Below are positions 8,861-18,964 of a DNA stretch of 64,000 bases, piece by piece. Made by a program: the position numbers and the translations under genes. How positions within the stretch are numbered: the stretch's first letter is position 1; every line of letters begins with the position of its first letter. The stretch is taken from NCBI GenBank assembly GCA_021845505.1, contig JAJZVU010000001.1, positions 1 to 64,000 of the forward strand, given 5' to 3'. Source of the DNA: Pseudomonadota bacterium. Lineage in GTDB: Bacteria > Pseudomonadota > Gammaproteobacteria > Burkholderiales > Burkholderiaceae_C. The notes under the pieces are model-generated. The model was given only the letters and a program-made list of their open reading frames with translations. It was not told where the DNA came from and ran no database searches.

Positions 8861-9871
8861 CTACGGCGCCGTCGCGCTGCGGCCACGCGCACCCAGGCCG
8901 CCGTGGACCCGGTCCAGCCACAACAGCAAGGCTTTTTGAGCGTGCTTTCGATTCTCCGCCTGGTCGAAGACGATGGAACGCGGGGAGCGCAGCACCTGCG
9001 CCGACACTTCGTGCCCGGGGTGTGCGGGCAGACAGTGCATGAACAAGGCCCCCGGCGCGGCCAAGGCCATCAAGCCGGAATCGACCTGCAACCCGGCGAA
9101 GCGGCGCTGCCGCTCGGCCATCTGCTGCTCCTGGCCCATCGAGACCCAGGTATCGGTGTAGACGACATCGACTCCGCGAACTGCGGCGCGCGGATCGGCT
9201 TCGTGGCGGACCATGGCCGCGCCACCGGGCAAGCCCGCGGCGTCGAGCCGATGGCCTTCGGGACTGCACAGCGTGCACTCGACGCCCAGTCGGGCCGCTG
9301 CCTGCACCAGCGAGCGGCAGACGTTGTTGCCGTCGCCGACCCAAGCGAGCCGAAGCCCGCGAAGGTCAGGGCCGAAATATTCCGCCAAGGTCAACAGGTC
9401 GGCCACCGCCTGGCAAGGGTGCTCGCGATCGCTCAGGCCGTTGACCACCGGAACCTCGGCGTGCTCGGCCACGACCTGCAGGGTCCGATGGCGGTCCACC
9501 CTCGCCACGATCACGTCGCAGTAGCGTGACAGCACGATCACTTCGTCGCGCACATCGGCCAGCATGAAATTGCTGCGCGACCAATCGAGATAGCTGCAAT
9601 GGGCGGCCATTTCGCGGGTCGCCGCTTCGAAGGAACAACGGGTGCGAGTCGAGGTCTTCTGAAACAGCAATGCCACGGCGACGTGCGCCAGCGCGTCGGC
9701 GTAGTCGCCGGGGCACCGCTTGATCTCCAGCCCATCCGCGAGGATGGCCGCCAGCGCGTCCGTGTCCAGATCGGCGGCCGACAGCAGGGAAGCCGGCCGA
9801 CAGGCCGCCCGCCGTGCGTGGCGGGTCTGCGCGAGTCGCCAGGCGGCTTCGCGGCATGGGATGCTCAACAT
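8861..9871 (-). CDS. argF: Ornithine carbamoyltransferase
   Basis: Transfers the carbamoyl group from carbamoyl phosphate to ornithine to give citrulline (arginine biosynthesis, or catabolic use in some species). 336 residues, about 25-30 longer than typical OTCs because of an arginine-rich N-terminal stretch (CREAAWRLAQTRHARRAAC). Carbamoyl-phosphate site STRTR at 74-78, HPCQ in the middle, ornithine-side FMHCLPAHPG near the end. The C-terminal ..KHAQKALLLWLD is typical. Start ATG 9871 is the last ATG before the conserved body; upstream in-frame sequence to 10012 is not family-like. No other arg gene is adjacent. Whether it is the anabolic enzyme or a second copy cannot be judged from this window. 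Confidence 0.85.
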   Translation of the reverse strand: MLSIPCREAAWRLAQTRHARRAACRPASLLSAADLDTDALAAILADGLEIKRCPGDYADALAHVAVALLFQKTSTRTRCSFEAATREMAAHCSYLDWSRSNFMLADVRDEVIVLSRYCDVIVARVDRHRTLQVVAEHAEVPVVNGLSDREHPCQAVADLLTLAEYFGPDLRGLRLAWVGDGNNVCRSLVQAAARLGVECTLCSPEGHRLDAAGLPGGAAMVRHEADPRAAVRGVDVVYTDTWVSMGQEQQMAERQRRFAGLQVDSGLMALAAPGALFMHCLPAHPGHEVSAQVLRSPRSIVFDQAENRKHAQKALLLWLDRVHGGLGARGRSATAP

Positions 9872-10058
9872 GGTCGGGCTCCGGCGTTGCGCGGCTTGCT
9901 GGACGGCAGCGGGAAACCACGAGACGGCCCGAAGCGCCGTGGCTTGGGAGGCAACCCCGCTGCGCCGCCCGAGACAGTCGAGCCGCATGCCCGGACAAAG
10001 GGCGGAACACAAGCTCTTCGAGTCGCGTTCCGGCCAAAAGTTCCCGCCCCTCGGCGTG

Positions 10059-12959
10059 TCAGTGAACGATGTCCTGGTTCATCCAGCCCTGGGGCAGCGC
10101 CCGCATCGCCTCCTCGATCGGCAGCGCCGGGCCTTGGTCGACGGGATCGCGCAGCGCCTGCAGCAGCCGGGCCACCGCCTGCACTTCGCCGTGCGACTCG
10201 TTGCGCAGCCGCCGCAGCGCCTGCAACGCGGAGTCGAGCTCGGCGCGCGCCGGCTCGCGCTGGCCGCGCAGCGCCAGCAGCATGCCGTGCACCCAGCGCG
10301 TGCGCGCCGCGCGCGCCGCGTCGGCCCACGCGCTGTCCGGCTCCCAGAGGCTCTGCACCTTGCGCAGCACGTCGCAGGCGCGCGCCAGCGTGGCCTCGTC
10401 GATGCGCGGCCCCCCGGAATAGATCGCGACCGCGGCCTCGGCCAGCGCGGCGTCGTGGGCGGCGCACCCGCGCTGCGCCTCGGGCGAGCGCTTGCCGTCG
10501 AGCGGGAGCTCGGCATCGAGGTCGCGCGCTTCGTAGATGGCCCTCAGCCAGCGGTAGCACTCGCGGGCCTGCTCGCGCGCATCCAGCCAGTCCGACATCT
10601 CGCCGCGCCCCGCGCTCCAGTCGGCGAACGCCGCGTCGGCCAGCGCGGCGGCAGCGCCGCAGGCGTCGAAAATCGCCACCGCGGTCTGCACGCCCCACCT
10701 CGCGCCCGCCTTGCGCTCGGCGGCCTGGATCGGCTCGATGGCCTCGCCGAACTGCTCCAGCGCCTCCTGCTGGCGGCCCTGTGCCGCCAGCACCCGGCCG
10801 CGGGTGCGCAGCAGCATGCCGTGGCGCAGGGTGTCCTCCAGGCCCTGGTCCTGCAACAGCTCGAGTCCCTGGTCGGCGTGGCGCGCGGCAGACTCGGCGT
10901 CGCCCGCGGCCAGCGCCAGCAACGCGAGTTCGTCCAGCGCGCGCGCCTGCAGCGGCGTATCGCGTCGGGCGCGCGCGAGCTCGCTCACGCGCCACCAGAC
11001 GGCGGCCAGCGGCTGGTTGTCGCAGCCGATCTCGGCCAGGTGCTCGGCCAGGCCGAGCAGCGCGGCGGGGTCGCTCCACGCGGGCAGCACCTCGACCAGC
11101 CGCGGCAGCCAGTCGACGAGCAGGCGCGCATCGCGCGCGGGCGGCGGTTCGGACACCCCGTCGCGGCGCAGCTCGAGGTGGCGCTGCCACAGCCAGGCGG
11201 CCAGTTGCGCGCGCCCGACAGCGGCGTCGACGTAATACGGGTTGTGCTGCTCGGTGCCCAGCCACTGCGCGAGGCTGGCGTGGAACAGCCGCAGTCCGTC
11301 GGCGTCGTCGACCAGATAGCTGCCCAACCGGCGGATGCGGCTCGCGAGTTCTTCGCCATGGCAGTCCAGCACGGACTTGGCCATGTCCCTGGGCAACGGG
11401 CCCGGCGCGGCCACCAGCAGGCGCAACAGCGGCGCCACGCGCTGGAATTCGGCGTCGTCCGGCAGCCGCCTGTTGAAGCCGCTGGCGTAGCGGCTGTACA
11501 GGCCCGGAACCCCGGGGGCCAGCGAGTCGAGGTCCTGCGCGCGCAGCGAGCCCTCGCGCAGGCCCTCGAACACCAGTTGCAGGTAGAGGATCATGCCCTG
11601 GCTGCGCTCGATCAGCGCCTGCTCGCGGCGCTGCAGCGCGTCGCGGGTCGCCGCGTCGAGCCCTTCGTGCTGCTCCAGCAGGCGCCGGTAGCAGGCCTGC
11701 AGGTCGGCTGCGTTGCGCGGGTCGGCGGGCTGCAGTTGCAGGCTGCCGAAGCCCTGCAAGCGCGACAGCACGGCGGCCTCGGGGCGGCTGGTGACCACGA
11801 AGCGCAACCACCGCGGCAGTTCGCCGGCGTGGCTGGCCAGCAGGGCGGCGATCGCATTGCGGCCATCGGGCGCGGTGGCCTCGTCGAGGGCGTCGATCAG
11901 CACCACCCCGCCGGCGCGCTCGGCATGCAGGTCGGCCAGCGGCTCGCGCAGCAGCACCCGGAACAGATCGACCGCCGACATGCGCCGCAGCTCGCGCCTG
12001 ACCTCGTCGAGTTGTCGCGCCCCGGAGTCGCCGGTGACGCTCAGTTCGCGCATCAGTTCCTTGCGGTAGTCCTGCAGCCGGAAGGCCAGCTGGAAGGCGA
12101 TTCCCCGCAGCAGCGCCTCGGCACGGCCGAGCTCGCTGCTTCCGGCTTCGCAGAACCAGCTCGCCAGCACGCTGTCGCGCCGGCTCGACGCCAGGTTCAC
12201 CGCCAGCGCGGTCTTGCCCATTCCGGGCCCGCCCTCGATGCGCAACAGGCGCGACTGCGGCTCGCGCCGCAGCCAGTCGTCGTAGGCTTCGAACACCCAG
12301 TCGCGGCCGACGAAGTCCGGCAGGTGCTGGGCGAACCGCGACTCGAAGCCTTCCGGCCGCAGCACCTGCAGCAGCGCCTGGAACTCGGCCACGAGCTCGC
12401 CCGCCTCCTCGCCCTCGACCTTGTCGATGGTGTCCTTCAGGCGGCGGGCGTACCAGCCGGTCCATTCGACCCCGGGGACCTTGCCGGCGCGGATGTCCTT
12501 CCAGCCGCTGAGGTCGGGCCACTGCAGGTCGCGCAGCGACGGCGGGATCGAGTCCTCGATGCCCCGCTCGAGCAGCAGCGCGTAGACCACGCCCAAGCGG
12601 TTGCTGGCGATGGCGATTTCGTTGCGGCACACCCCGCCTTCGCGCAGCGCATGGGCCGACAGGAAAGCCACCGCCATCTGGCTCTGGTGGATGCACGCGG
12701 TGATGCGTCCCCGCCAGTCGTCCCACTGCTGGATGAACATCCAGTCGGTGAGGACCTTGTGGCCGCGCCGGCTCAGTGCGTCGACGAACAGGCGCACCAG
12801 TTCCTCGTCCTCGCCGTGGGGGTAGCTGAAAAACACCACCTTCGGCCGCGCCGCCTTGTCATCCGCCGCGGACGCGGCGGCGTCCGGCTTGCCGACGGGA
12901 AACGATGGGTCGGGGCTGTCCGCCGCGGCGGGGCGGCTGTCGCTGGGGTCGTAGGGCAC
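10059..12959 (-). CDS. TIR-domain STAND NTPase with C-terminal repeat region (candidate defence/signalling protein)
   Basis: 966 residues from a GTG start at 12959, which has GAGGAG about 9 bases upstream. After a disordered, Ala/Asp/Pro-rich start (1-38) comes a TIR fold (about 40-170: [19 protein letters not shown], then GHKVLTDW, then CRNEIAIA with the putative NAD-hydrolase glutamate E114). Next is a STAND/NACHT-like NTPase: Walker A GGPGMGKT at 243-250, Walker [10 protein letters not shown] at 352-360, and a [10 protein letters not shown] sensor stretch near 390. The region from about 400 to 640 is helical (winged-helix-like), and about 640-966 is rich in Ala/Leu helices with TPR-like spacing, a likely ligand sensor. 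This order is that of bacterial TIR-NLR-like anti-phage proteins. It is a lone gene between metabolic genes, with no partner effector. No specific named defence family can be assigned from sequence alone. Confidence 0.8.
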   Translation of the reverse strand: MPYDPSDSRPAAADSPDPSFPVGKPDAAASAADDKAARPKVVFFSYPHGEDEELVRLFVDALSRRGHKVLTDWMFIQQWDDWRGRITACIHQSQMAVAFLSAHALREGGVCRNEIAIASNRLGVVYALLLERGIEDSIPPSLRDLQWPDLSGWKDIRAGKVPGVEWTGWYARRLKDTIDKVEGEEAGELVAEFQALLQVLRPEGFESRFAQHLPDFVGRDWVFEAYDDWLRREPQSRLLRIEGGPGMGKTALAVNLASSRRDSVLASWFCEAGSSELGRAEALLRGIAFQLAFRLQDYRKELMRELSVTGDSGARQLDEVRRELRRMSAVDLFRVLLREPLADLHAERAGGVVLIDALDEATAPDGRNAIAALLASHAGELPRWLRFVVTSRPEAAVLSRLQGFGSLQLQPADPRNAADLQACYRRLLEQHEGLDAATRDALQRREQALIERSQGMILYLQLVFEGLREGSLRAQDLDSLAPGVPGLYSRYASGFNRRLPDDAEFQRVAPLLRLLVAAPGPLPRDMAKSVLDCHGEELASRIRRLGSYLVDDADGLRLFHASLAQWLGTEQHNPYYVDAAVGRAQLAAWLWQRHLELRRDGVSEPPPARDARLLVDWLPRLVEVLPAWSDPAALLGLAEHLAEIGCDNQPLAAVWWRVSELARARRDTPLQARALDELALLALAAGDAESAARHADQGLELLQDQGLEDTLRHGMLLRTRGRVLAAQGRQQEALEQFGEAIEPIQAAERKAGARWGVQTAVAIFDACGAAAALADAAFADWSAGRGEMSDWLDAREQARECYRWLRAIYEARDLDAELPLDGKRSPEAQRGCAAHDAALAEAAVAIYSGGPRIDEATLARACDVLRKVQSLWEPDSAWADAARAARTRWVHGMLLALRGQREPARAELDSALQALRRLRNESHGEVQAVARLLQALRDPVDQGPALPIEEAMRALPQGWMNQDIVH

Positions 12960-13107
12960 TGCGCGGGGCTCCTCGGTCGTGGCTGCACCACAGCATAGAG
13001 GCGGCCGCGCCGGGGTGTCGAGGCGGAGCCGGCGGGCTTGCGCCCGTCCGGGTCGAGCCGCCATCGGCGGGCTCGCGCCGGTCCCGGTGAGGCGGCGCGG
13101 GCGCGCC

Positions 13108-13157
13108 TGCGCGCCGCTCAGGGGAGGCGGCGCGGCCGAGCTTGCGCGCCGCTCAGG
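13108..13157. repeat. 15-bp direct repeat around the 3' end of the DGC gene
   Basis: TGCGCGCCGCTCAGG occurs at 13108-13122 and again at 13143-13157, where it covers the DGC-gene stop codon. The copies are 35 bp apart in start position. The wider gap 12960-13152 also has imperfect GC-rich repeats (GCGGGCTTGCGCC / GCGGGCTCGCGCC). It may be a small 3'-end duplication; no function is evident. Confidence 0.5.
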
Positions 13158-13611
13158 CGTCGACGGCGCAGCCGGCCTGCTGTTCGCTGGCGCGAGCCAT
13201 CTCGCGCACCTGCAGGGTGCACTGCCGCAGCAACTCGGCCGCCTGCGCGGGGTCGAAGTCGGCGTGCGGGAGTTTGCGCACCCCGGCGTCGGACAGCAGC
13301 AGGTGGCGGGTGGGCTCGACGCCGACCTGCGCCAGCGCATGGCCGACGCAGCGCAAGGCGCAGCCGTCGATCGCCAGGATCGGCCGCCGCGCGGCCTGCG
13401 CGCGTTGCGCCAGCCGAACCAGCGGCTTGACTCCGCCGCCGACCCCGGCGATGCACGACATTTCGGCCTCGCCGCTGCGGTCCAGCCGCACCGCCAGATG
13501 GTTGGCGAGTTGCGCCGCGCTCGAGCAGCCCGAGCAGGAATACACCAGCGGCAGCCCACGTTGCGCGGACTCCTGCGGACCCCCTCCGTGCTGATCGCTC
13601 GATTCCGGCAT
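13153..13611 (-). CDS. DGC-domain putative zinc-binding protein
   Basis: 152 residues. Hallmarks of the DGC family are visible: N-terminal [22 protein letters not shown], then [12 protein letters not shown], the name-giving IDGCALRC, and C-terminal [13 protein letters not shown]. The repeated Cys pairs (CSGC, DGC..C) suggest zinc binding; function of the family is not established. ATG 13611 is preceded by GGGAG. It is transcribed away from ilvD from a strong sigma70-like promoter at 13672-13701 with a palindromic spacer, so expression is probably controlled. Neighbour genes give no pathway. Confidence 0.85.
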   Translation of the reverse strand: MPESSDQHGGGPQESAQRGLPLVYSCSGCSSAAQLANHLAVRLDRSGEAEMSCIAGVGGGVKPLVRLAQRAQAARRPILAIDGCALRCVGHALAQVGVEPTRHLLLSDAGVRKLPHADFDPAQAAELLRQCTLQVREMARASEQQAGCAVDA

Positions 13612-13671
13612 CGCCTGGCTCCCGGTTGCGCGGCCGGCGGGAACGCCGCTGCCCGCGAGCCGGATGAGCGC

Positions 13672-13701
13672 ATTATAGTGGTATTACTTATACCACTTCA
13701 A
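13672..13701 (-). promoter_or_regulatory. Sigma70-type promoter with palindromic operator in its spacer, driving the DGC gene
   Basis: On the minus strand TTGAAG (-35, 13696-13701) is followed after 18 bases by a perfect TATAAT (-10, 13672-13677). The spacer is almost wholly a palindrome, arms AGTGGTAT / ATACCACT (13677-13697) around TACTT. Transcription would start about 50 bp before the DGC start codon. A dyad between -35 and -10 is a classic site for a repressor or a MerR-type activator; the TGGT..ACCA ends are also seen in GntR-family sites (inference). Confidence 0.7.
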
Positions 13702-13818
13702 CCACGGCCGCGACGGCCTGCCGCCGGCTGCTTTAAGCTAGCAGGCTGCCGTGCGCGCCGACCCGAGGGTGGGCGCGGCCGCGCCCACCAGACAGCTCGC
13801 CATCCGAGAGGCTTTTCC

Positions 13819-15666
13819 ATGCCAAGCTATCGTTCCAGGACTTCGACCGCCGGCCGCAACATGGCGGGCGCTCGCGCGCTGTGGCGCGCGACGGGGATGC
13901 ACGACGCCGACTTCGACAAGCCGATCATCGCGGTCGCCAACTCCTTCACCCAGTTCGTCCCGGGCCACGTGCACCTGAAGGACCTGGGCCAGCTGGTGGC
14001 GCGGGAGATCGAGGCTGCCGGCGGGGTCGCCAAGGAATTCAACACCATCGCGGTCGACGACGGCATCGCGATGGGCCACGACGGCATGCTGTACTCGCTG
14101 CCCAGCCGCGACATCATCGCCGACTCGGTCGAATACATGGTCAACGCCCACTGCGCCGACGCGCTGGTGTGCATTTCCAATTGCGACAAGATCACCCCCG
14201 GCATGCTGATGGCGGCGATGCGACTGAACATCCCGGTGGTGTTCGTCTCGGGCGGCCCGATGGAGGCCGGCACGACGCGCCTGGCGCAGGGCGGCGGCAA
14301 GCGCAAGATCGACCTCATCGACGCGATGGTCATGGCCGCCGACCCGAAGGTCTCGGACTCCGAGGTCGCCGAGGTCGAGCGCTCGGCCTGCCCGACCTGC
14401 GGCTCGTGCTCGGGAATGTTCACCGCCAACTCGATGAACTGCCTGACCGAGGCGCTGGGGCTGGCGCTGCCCGGCAACGGCACGGTGGTCGCGACCCATG
14501 CCGACCGCAAGCAGCTGTTCCTGGGCGCCGGACGGCTGGTGGTCGAGTTGTGCCGCCGCTACTACGAGCAGGACGACGCCTCGGTGCTGCCGCGCAACAT
14601 CGCCGGCCGCGCCGCCTTCGAGAACGCGATGAGCCTGGACATCGCGATGGGCGGCTCGACCAACACCATCCTGCACCTGCTGGCCGCGGCGCAGGAGGCC
14701 AGGCTGGATTTCGGCATGACCGACATCGACAAGCTGTCGCGGCGGGTGCCCAACCTGTGCAAGGTCGCGCCGTCCAGCCACTACCACGTCGAGGACGTGC
14801 ACCGCGCAGGCGGAATCATGGCCATCCTCGGCGAGCTCGACCGCGCCGGGCTGCTCGACACCAGCGTGCCCACCGTGCACTCGCCGACGCTGGCGCAGGC
14901 GCTGGCGCGCCACGACGTGGCCGTGTGCGACGACCCGGCGGTGCGAACCTTCTACCGCGCCGGCCCGGCGGGAATCCCGACCCAGCAGGCCTTCAGCCAG
15001 GACACCCGCTGGGACGAACTCGACCTGGACCGACAGCGCGGCTGCATCCGCAGCGCCGAGCATGCCTACAACCGCGAAGGCGGCCTGGCGGTGCTGTACG
15101 GCAACATCGCCGTCGACGGCTGCGTGGTCAAGACCGCCGGAGTCGACGAGGCGCTGTTCCGCTTCGAGGGCCCGGCGCGGGTCTACGAAAGCCAGGACGC
15201 GGCGGTCAAGGGCATCCTGGGCGACGAGGTGCAGCCGGGCGACGTGGTGGTCATCCGCTACGAAGGCCCGCGCGGCGGGCCGGGGATGCAGGAAATGCTC
15301 TACCCCACCTCCTACCTCAAGTCCAAGGGCCTGGGCAAGCAGTGCGCGCTGGTCACCGACGGGCGCTTTTCCGGCGGCACGGCCGGGCTGTCGATCGGCC
15401 ACGTCTCGCCCGAGGCGGCGGCCGGCGGGGCGATCGGCCTGGTGCGCGACGGCGACCGCATCCGCATCGACATCCCGGCGCGGCGCATCGAGGTGCTGCT
15501 CGACGAGGCCGAACTCGCGCGCCGCCGCGGCGCCCAGGACGCGCAGGGCTGGAAGCCCGCCGCGCCGCGCGCTCGCGCGGTGTCGACCGCGCTGAAGGCC
15601 TACGCGCTGCTGGCCACCAGCGCCGACAAGGGCGCGGTGCGCGACCTGTCGCGCTACGAGGACTGA
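13819..15666 (+). CDS. ilvD: Dihydroxy-acid dehydratase
   Basis: Branched-chain amino acid synthesis: dehydrates 2,3-dihydroxy-isovalerate and -methylvalerate to the 2-keto acids, using an Fe-S cluster and Mg. 615 residues, matching the usual ~616. Cluster-ligand regions [10 protein letters not shown] (C122) and [12 protein letters not shown] (C191, C194, C197) are present, as are [24 protein letters not shown] and the C-terminal [23 protein letters not shown]. Start ATG 13819. The gap to the divergent DGC gene is 207 bp and carries no attenuator-like leader that I could recognise. It stands apart from other ilv genes. Confidence 0.97.
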   Translation: MPSYRSRTSTAGRNMAGARALWRATGMHDADFDKPIIAVANSFTQFVPGHVHLKDLGQLVAREIEAAGGVAKEFNTIAVDDGIAMGHDGMLYSLPSRDIIADSVEYMVNAHCADALVCISNCDKITPGMLMAAMRLNIPVVFVSGGPMEAGTTRLAQGGGKRKIDLIDAMVMAADPKVSDSEVAEVERSACPTCGSCSGMFTANSMNCLTEALGLALPGNGTVVATHADRKQLFLGAGRLVVELCRRYYEQDDASVLPRNIAGRAAFENAMSLDIAMGGSTNTILHLLAAAQEARLDFGMTDIDKLSRRVPNLCKVAPSSHYHVEDVHRAGGIMAILGELDRAGLLDTSVPTVHSPTLAQALARHDVAVCDDPAVRTFYRAGPAGIPTQQAFSQDTRWDELDLDRQRGCIRSAEHAYNREGGLAVLYGNIAVDGCVVKTAGVDEALFRFEGPARVYESQDAAVKGILGDEVQPGDVVVIRYEGPRGGPGMQEMLYPTSYLKSKGLGKQCALVTDGRFSGGTAGLSIGHVSPEAAAGGAIGLVRDGDRIRIDIPARRIEVLLDEAELARRRGAQDAQGWKPAAPRARAVSTALKAYALLATSADKGAVRDLSRYED

Positions 15667-15786
15667 AGGCCCGCGGCGCACCTGGCGGGCCGGTGGGCGG
15701 GCGGGCCGCGTCGCGCCCGCCGGGCCCCGACGCTGCGCGGCGCGCCTGCGGGCAAGTCCCGATCCCGCGAGGCGGCGACTCGTCCT

Positions 15787-16341
15787 ATGCTCGCCCCCGT
15801 ATCTCGATTCGTGCATAGGACCATGCTCGGAACCCCGACCATCGACCTCGCCAGCGGCCAGCCGCCGACGCTGCAGCAGGTGCGCAAGACATCCAGGCGA
15901 CTGCTGCTGGGCATTGCCTGCTCGTTCGCGGTCGTCGCCTACCTGGTCAGCAGCACGCTGATCGCCCTCGGCGAGGCGCATATGAGCACCCGCGCTGCCG
16001 ACCTGGGCGCCACGGGCCCGCTGGGCTACGCCGCCGATGCGCTGCAGATCGCCATCGTGCTGGCGGCCGCCTACCTGCTGTACCGCTCGCTGATGGGCTA
16101 CCTGGACCTGTGCATCTGCGAGGACTCCAAGGTCTGCAGGGTGGTCTACGCGGTGTGCCGCGCCAACCCCCAGGCCGATCGCTACCGCCAGGCCGTGGTG
16201 AGCCAGGCCAGGGGATTCCTGACCGCCGAGATCGACGCCTTCTACGAGCTGAGCTCCGCCGAGGTGTGGACCCGCAGCTGGCCCGAGGACCTGCGCGACC
16301 AGGTTCGCTCCCCCGGCCCGCTGGCCAGCGGCGCCGCCTGA
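15787..16341 (+). CDS. Two-helix membrane protein of unknown function
   Basis: 184 residues from ATG 15787; ATG 15823 (172 residues) is an equally possible start, and neither has a good ribosome site. Two hydrophobic segments are seen, LLLGIACSFAVVAYLVSSTLIAL (about 38-60) and the one around LQIAIVLAAAYLLYRSL (about 85-103). The remaining C-terminal half is soluble, with the cysteines LCICEDSKVCRVVYAVC that might bind metal. I do not recognise the family. It lies between ilvD and the octaheme cytochrome, and a hairpin at 16355-16379 directly after its stop separates it from that cytochrome, so it is probably its own unit. Confidence 0.6.
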   Translation: MLAPVSRFVHRTMLGTPTIDLASGQPPTLQQVRKTSRRLLLGIACSFAVVAYLVSSTLIALGEAHMSTRAADLGATGPLGYAADALQIAIVLAAAYLLYRSLMGYLDLCICEDSKVCRVVYAVCRANPQADRYRQAVVSQARGFLTAEIDAFYELSSAEVWTRSWPEDLRDQVRSPGPLASGAA

Positions 16342-16354
16342 GGCGCGCCGCGCC

Positions 16355-16379
16355 GCGCGGCCGCAAGCGGCCGCGCTTT
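16355..16379 (+). terminator. Probable terminator hairpin before the octaheme cytochrome gene
   Basis: Arms GCGCGGCCGC (16355-16364) and GCGGCCGCGC (16367-16376) form a perfect GC-rich stem closed by a CAAG loop and followed by TTTCCTT. The T-run is short, so strength is uncertain. It lies 14 bp after the stop of the membrane-protein gene. Confidence 0.5.
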
Positions 16380-16512
16380 CCTTGCGCTGGCTCAACTTGG
16401 CTGCCCCCGGCGGCCGTGTCGGCCGGGAAATTGCCTTTCGTCAACTCCGCGGCGCGCGGCGCGCGCAACATGGCCTTCCATTCGTCTGGCCTTCGCAGGA
16501 GACAGGACGGCC

Positions 16513-18285
16513 ATGCATCCCGACCGATTGCCGCCGCGGCAGCGCAGCGGCGCAAGCCACGCGCCGCTGGCGCTCGCCGCGCTGTTGTGGGCTCTGTGCA
16601 GCGCCGGTGGCGCGGCCGGCGCGAGCCCGGCGGCGTCGCCGCCCTCCGCCGCCAGCCGCGCCTGGCATGTCGTCGTGCCGCCGGTGCAGCAGGGCGCGGT
16701 GGGCAGGCAGATCCCCCAGGACCACAGCCGCTACGCCCAGCTGCAGGGCCCTTTCACCTCGCCCGAGCAGGTGACCAGGGCCTGCCTGGAATGCCATACC
16801 GACGCGGCGCGCCAGGTGATGGCGTCGATCCACTGGACCTGGAAGGCCTGGGACCCGAAGACCCGGCAGTGGGTCGGCAAGAACCACGTCTACAACAATT
16901 TCTGCGTCAGCCCGATCAGCAACGAACAGTTCTGCACCGTCTGCCACGCCGGCTACGGAAGCACCGACCCGAACCACTTCGTCCCCTTCGCCAGCCGATC
17001 GCAGGACCATGTCGACTGCCTGGTCTGCCATGACCAGACGGGCAAGTACCACAAGATTCCCTTCATCGGCGGCAACCCGGCGATGACCACCATCGCGGTC
17101 CGCCCGGGCTGCGGCGAGGTCTACGGCACCGACCGGCCCTATGTGCTGCCGGAGAACCTGGCGGCCATCGCGCGACACGTCGGCGCGCCGACCCGCGCCA
17201 CCTGCGGTGCCTGCCACTTCTACGGCGGCGGCGGCGACGGGGTCAAGCACGGCGACCTCGACAGCTCGATGGCGGCGCCGTCGCGCGCCGAGGACGTGCA
17301 CATGTCGCCCGGGGGCCTGGACTTCAGCTGCCAGCAGTGCCACGCGACGGCCAACCACCGGATCAGCGGATCGCGCTACCTGACCGACGTCGGGACCTTC
17401 GACCGCCGCTACCAGCGCGGCGGGCGGCACAACGGCCAGGCCGCCAGCTGCGTGTCCTGCCACGGCGGCGCGCCCCACCGGGGCGCGGGCGTGGCGGCGC
17501 GCATCGAGGCGGCGACGCTGAACATGCACTCCCGCGATGTCGCCTGCGAGAGCTGCCACATCCCGGAGTTCGCGCGCGGCGGCCTGCCGACCAAGATGCG
17601 CTGGAACTACGCCACCGCCGGCAAGCTCGCCCCCAACGGCTCGCCGCTGGTGATCAACGACAGCAGGGGCTGGAACACCTACTGGGGCGTGAAGGGCAGC
17701 TTCGAGTGGGCGACCGACGTGGTCCCGAGCTACCGCTGGTTCGACGGGACCGAACGCTGGATGACCATCGGCAGCAGGATCGCCGACTTCGAGAACGGCA
17801 AGGGGATCGTCCGGATCAACGCCATCGAAGGCCGCGCTGGCGACGGCAGGTCGAAGATCTTTCCCTTCAAGATCATGCGCACCAACCAGCCCTACGACAG
17901 CCGCACCGGAATCCTCGCGGTGTTCCATTCCTTCGGCTTCGACCGGTCCGCCTACACCATGGGCTACGACTGGCAGACGGCGATCGCCGCCGGGATGAAG
18001 GCCGCGCACCTGCCGTATTCGGGCCACTACGCCTTCGTGAACACCGAAATGTACTGGCCGATCGAGCACATGGTGGCGCCGGCCGACGCCGCGCTGAGCT
18101 GCTCGCAATGCCATGCCGCGCAAGGCCGGCTGCAGCAGGTCGACGGGGTGTACATGCCGCGGCGGGCACGCGACCACAACCGCTGGATCGAGGCCATCGG
18201 GTTGCTGGCGGCCGCGCTGGCGCTGGCCGGCGTGGCGCTGCACGGCGTGCTGCGGCTGGTCTTCTGGCTGCGCCGCCGTCACTGA
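16513..18285 (+). CDS. Octaheme c-type cytochrome, tetrathionate reductase family, with C-terminal membrane anchor
   Basis: 590 residues. A signal sequence (APLALAALLWALCSAGGAAG) leads to a periplasmic domain with exactly eight CXXCH heme sites, starting at C91, C141, C169, C231, C273, C313, C345 and C530. The count and the wide last gap match the octaheme tetrathionate reductase (OTR) family, whose Shewanella member reduces tetrathionate, nitrite and hydroxylamine in vitro; the physiological substrate is unsettled. Unlike the soluble Shewanella protein it ends in a transmembrane helix (IGLLAAALALAGVALHG) plus a basic tail, so it should be membrane-anchored. GGAGACAGGACGG lies before ATG 16513. 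The next gene, 12 bp on, is a b-type cytochrome that could pass quinol electrons to it. Confidence 0.9.
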   Translation: MHPDRLPPRQRSGASHAPLALAALLWALCSAGGAAGASPAASPPSAASRAWHVVVPPVQQGAVGRQIPQDHSRYAQLQGPFTSPEQVTRACLECHTDAARQVMASIHWTWKAWDPKTRQWVGKNHVYNNFCVSPISNEQFCTVCHAGYGSTDPNHFVPFASRSQDHVDCLVCHDQTGKYHKIPFIGGNPAMTTIAVRPGCGEVYGTDRPYVLPENLAAIARHVGAPTRATCGACHFYGGGGDGVKHGDLDSSMAAPSRAEDVHMSPGGLDFSCQQCHATANHRISGSRYLTDVGTFDRRYQRGGRHNGQAASCVSCHGGAPHRGAGVAARIEAATLNMHSRDVACESCHIPEFARGGLPTKMRWNYATAGKLAPNGSPLVINDSRGWNTYWGVKGSFEWATDVVPSYRWFDGTERWMTIGSRIADFENGKGIVRINAIEGRAGDGRSKIFPFKIMRTNQPYDSRTGILAVFHSFGFDRSAYTMGYDWQTAIAAGMKAAHLPYSGHYAFVNTEMYWPIEHMVAPADAALSCSQCHAAQGRLQQVDGVYMPRRARDHNRWIEAIGLLAAALALAGVALHGVLRLVFWLRRRH

Positions 18286-18297
18286 GAGGAGCCTGCG

Positions 18298-18930
18298 ATG
18301 TCCGCACGCCGCGTCTACCTGTACACCCGCTTCGAGCGCTTCTGGCACTGGACCCAGGCGGTGCTGGTCATCGCGCTGCTCTACAGCGGGTTCGACATCC
18401 ACGGCTACCTGCGCGGCCTGGACTTCGAGCATGCGCTGCTGCTGCATGAATACGCGGCGTGGCTGCTGATGACCCTGTGGGCCTTCGCGATCTTCTGGCA
18501 TTTCACGACCGGGGCCTGGAAGAACTACATCCCCGACCTGCGCTGGCGCAGCCTGTGGCCGATGATCCGTTACTACGCGTGGGGCCTGTTCCTGGGCGAG
18601 CAGCATCCCTATCGCAAGCAGGCATTCCGCAAGCACAACCCGCTGCAGCGACTGGCCTACCTGTGGCTGAAGCTGCTGATCAACCCGCTGCTGTGGTTCA
18701 GCGGGCTGCTGCTGCTGGGGTTCAGCTACGACTGGCTGCGCCTGTCGCCGCTGCACCTGCAGCTGGCCTGGGTGGCGCTGACCCATACCGCGGCCGCCTA
18801 CATGATGCTGGTGTTCTTCATCGCCCATGGCTATCTGGCCACGACCTCGCATCCGCCCACCGCGTACATCCGCGCGATGATCACCGGCTGGGACGAGGAG
18901 CCGCGGCCGGCGCCGGGCGAAGGCCATTGA
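18298..18930 (+). CDS. Cytochrome b561/HyaC-like membrane cytochrome b
   Basis: 210 residues with four hydrophobic helices. Helix-borne histidines in RFWHWTQAVLV, LLLHEYAAW, FAIFWHFTTG and ALTHTAAAYMMLVFFIAHGYL are placed as in Ni/Fe-hydrogenase b-type cytochromes and thiosulfate reductase cytochrome b, which hold two b hemes and carry electrons between quinones and periplasmic redox proteins. It starts 12 bp after the octaheme cytochrome with GAGGAG before ATG 18298, so the two are almost certainly one redox module. Confidence 0.9.
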   Translation: MSARRVYLYTRFERFWHWTQAVLVIALLYSGFDIHGYLRGLDFEHALLLHEYAAWLLMTLWAFAIFWHFTTGAWKNYIPDLRWRSLWPMIRYYAWGLFLGEQHPYRKQAFRKHNPLQRLAYLWLKLLINPLLWFSGLLLLGFSYDWLRLSPLHLQLAWVALTHTAAAYMMLVFFIAHGYLATTSHPPTAYIRAMITGWDEEPRPAPGEGH

Positions 18931-18964
18931 CGGGCGGCGGCGCGGCACGACGAGGGAGCATGCG

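Noticed and set aside
12960-13673. Upstream extension of the TIR-STAND protein to 13673
   Set aside because: It would overlap the DGC gene and has no family sequence; the GTG at 12959 has a good ribosome site.
15668-15691. Terminator after ilvD
   Set aside because: GGCCCGC/GCGGGCC can pair, but the loop is ten bases and no T-run follows.
13738-16395. 885-codon open frame on the minus strand
   Set aside because: Antisense to ilvD, whose protein is family-complete; the frame is a GC-codon artefact.
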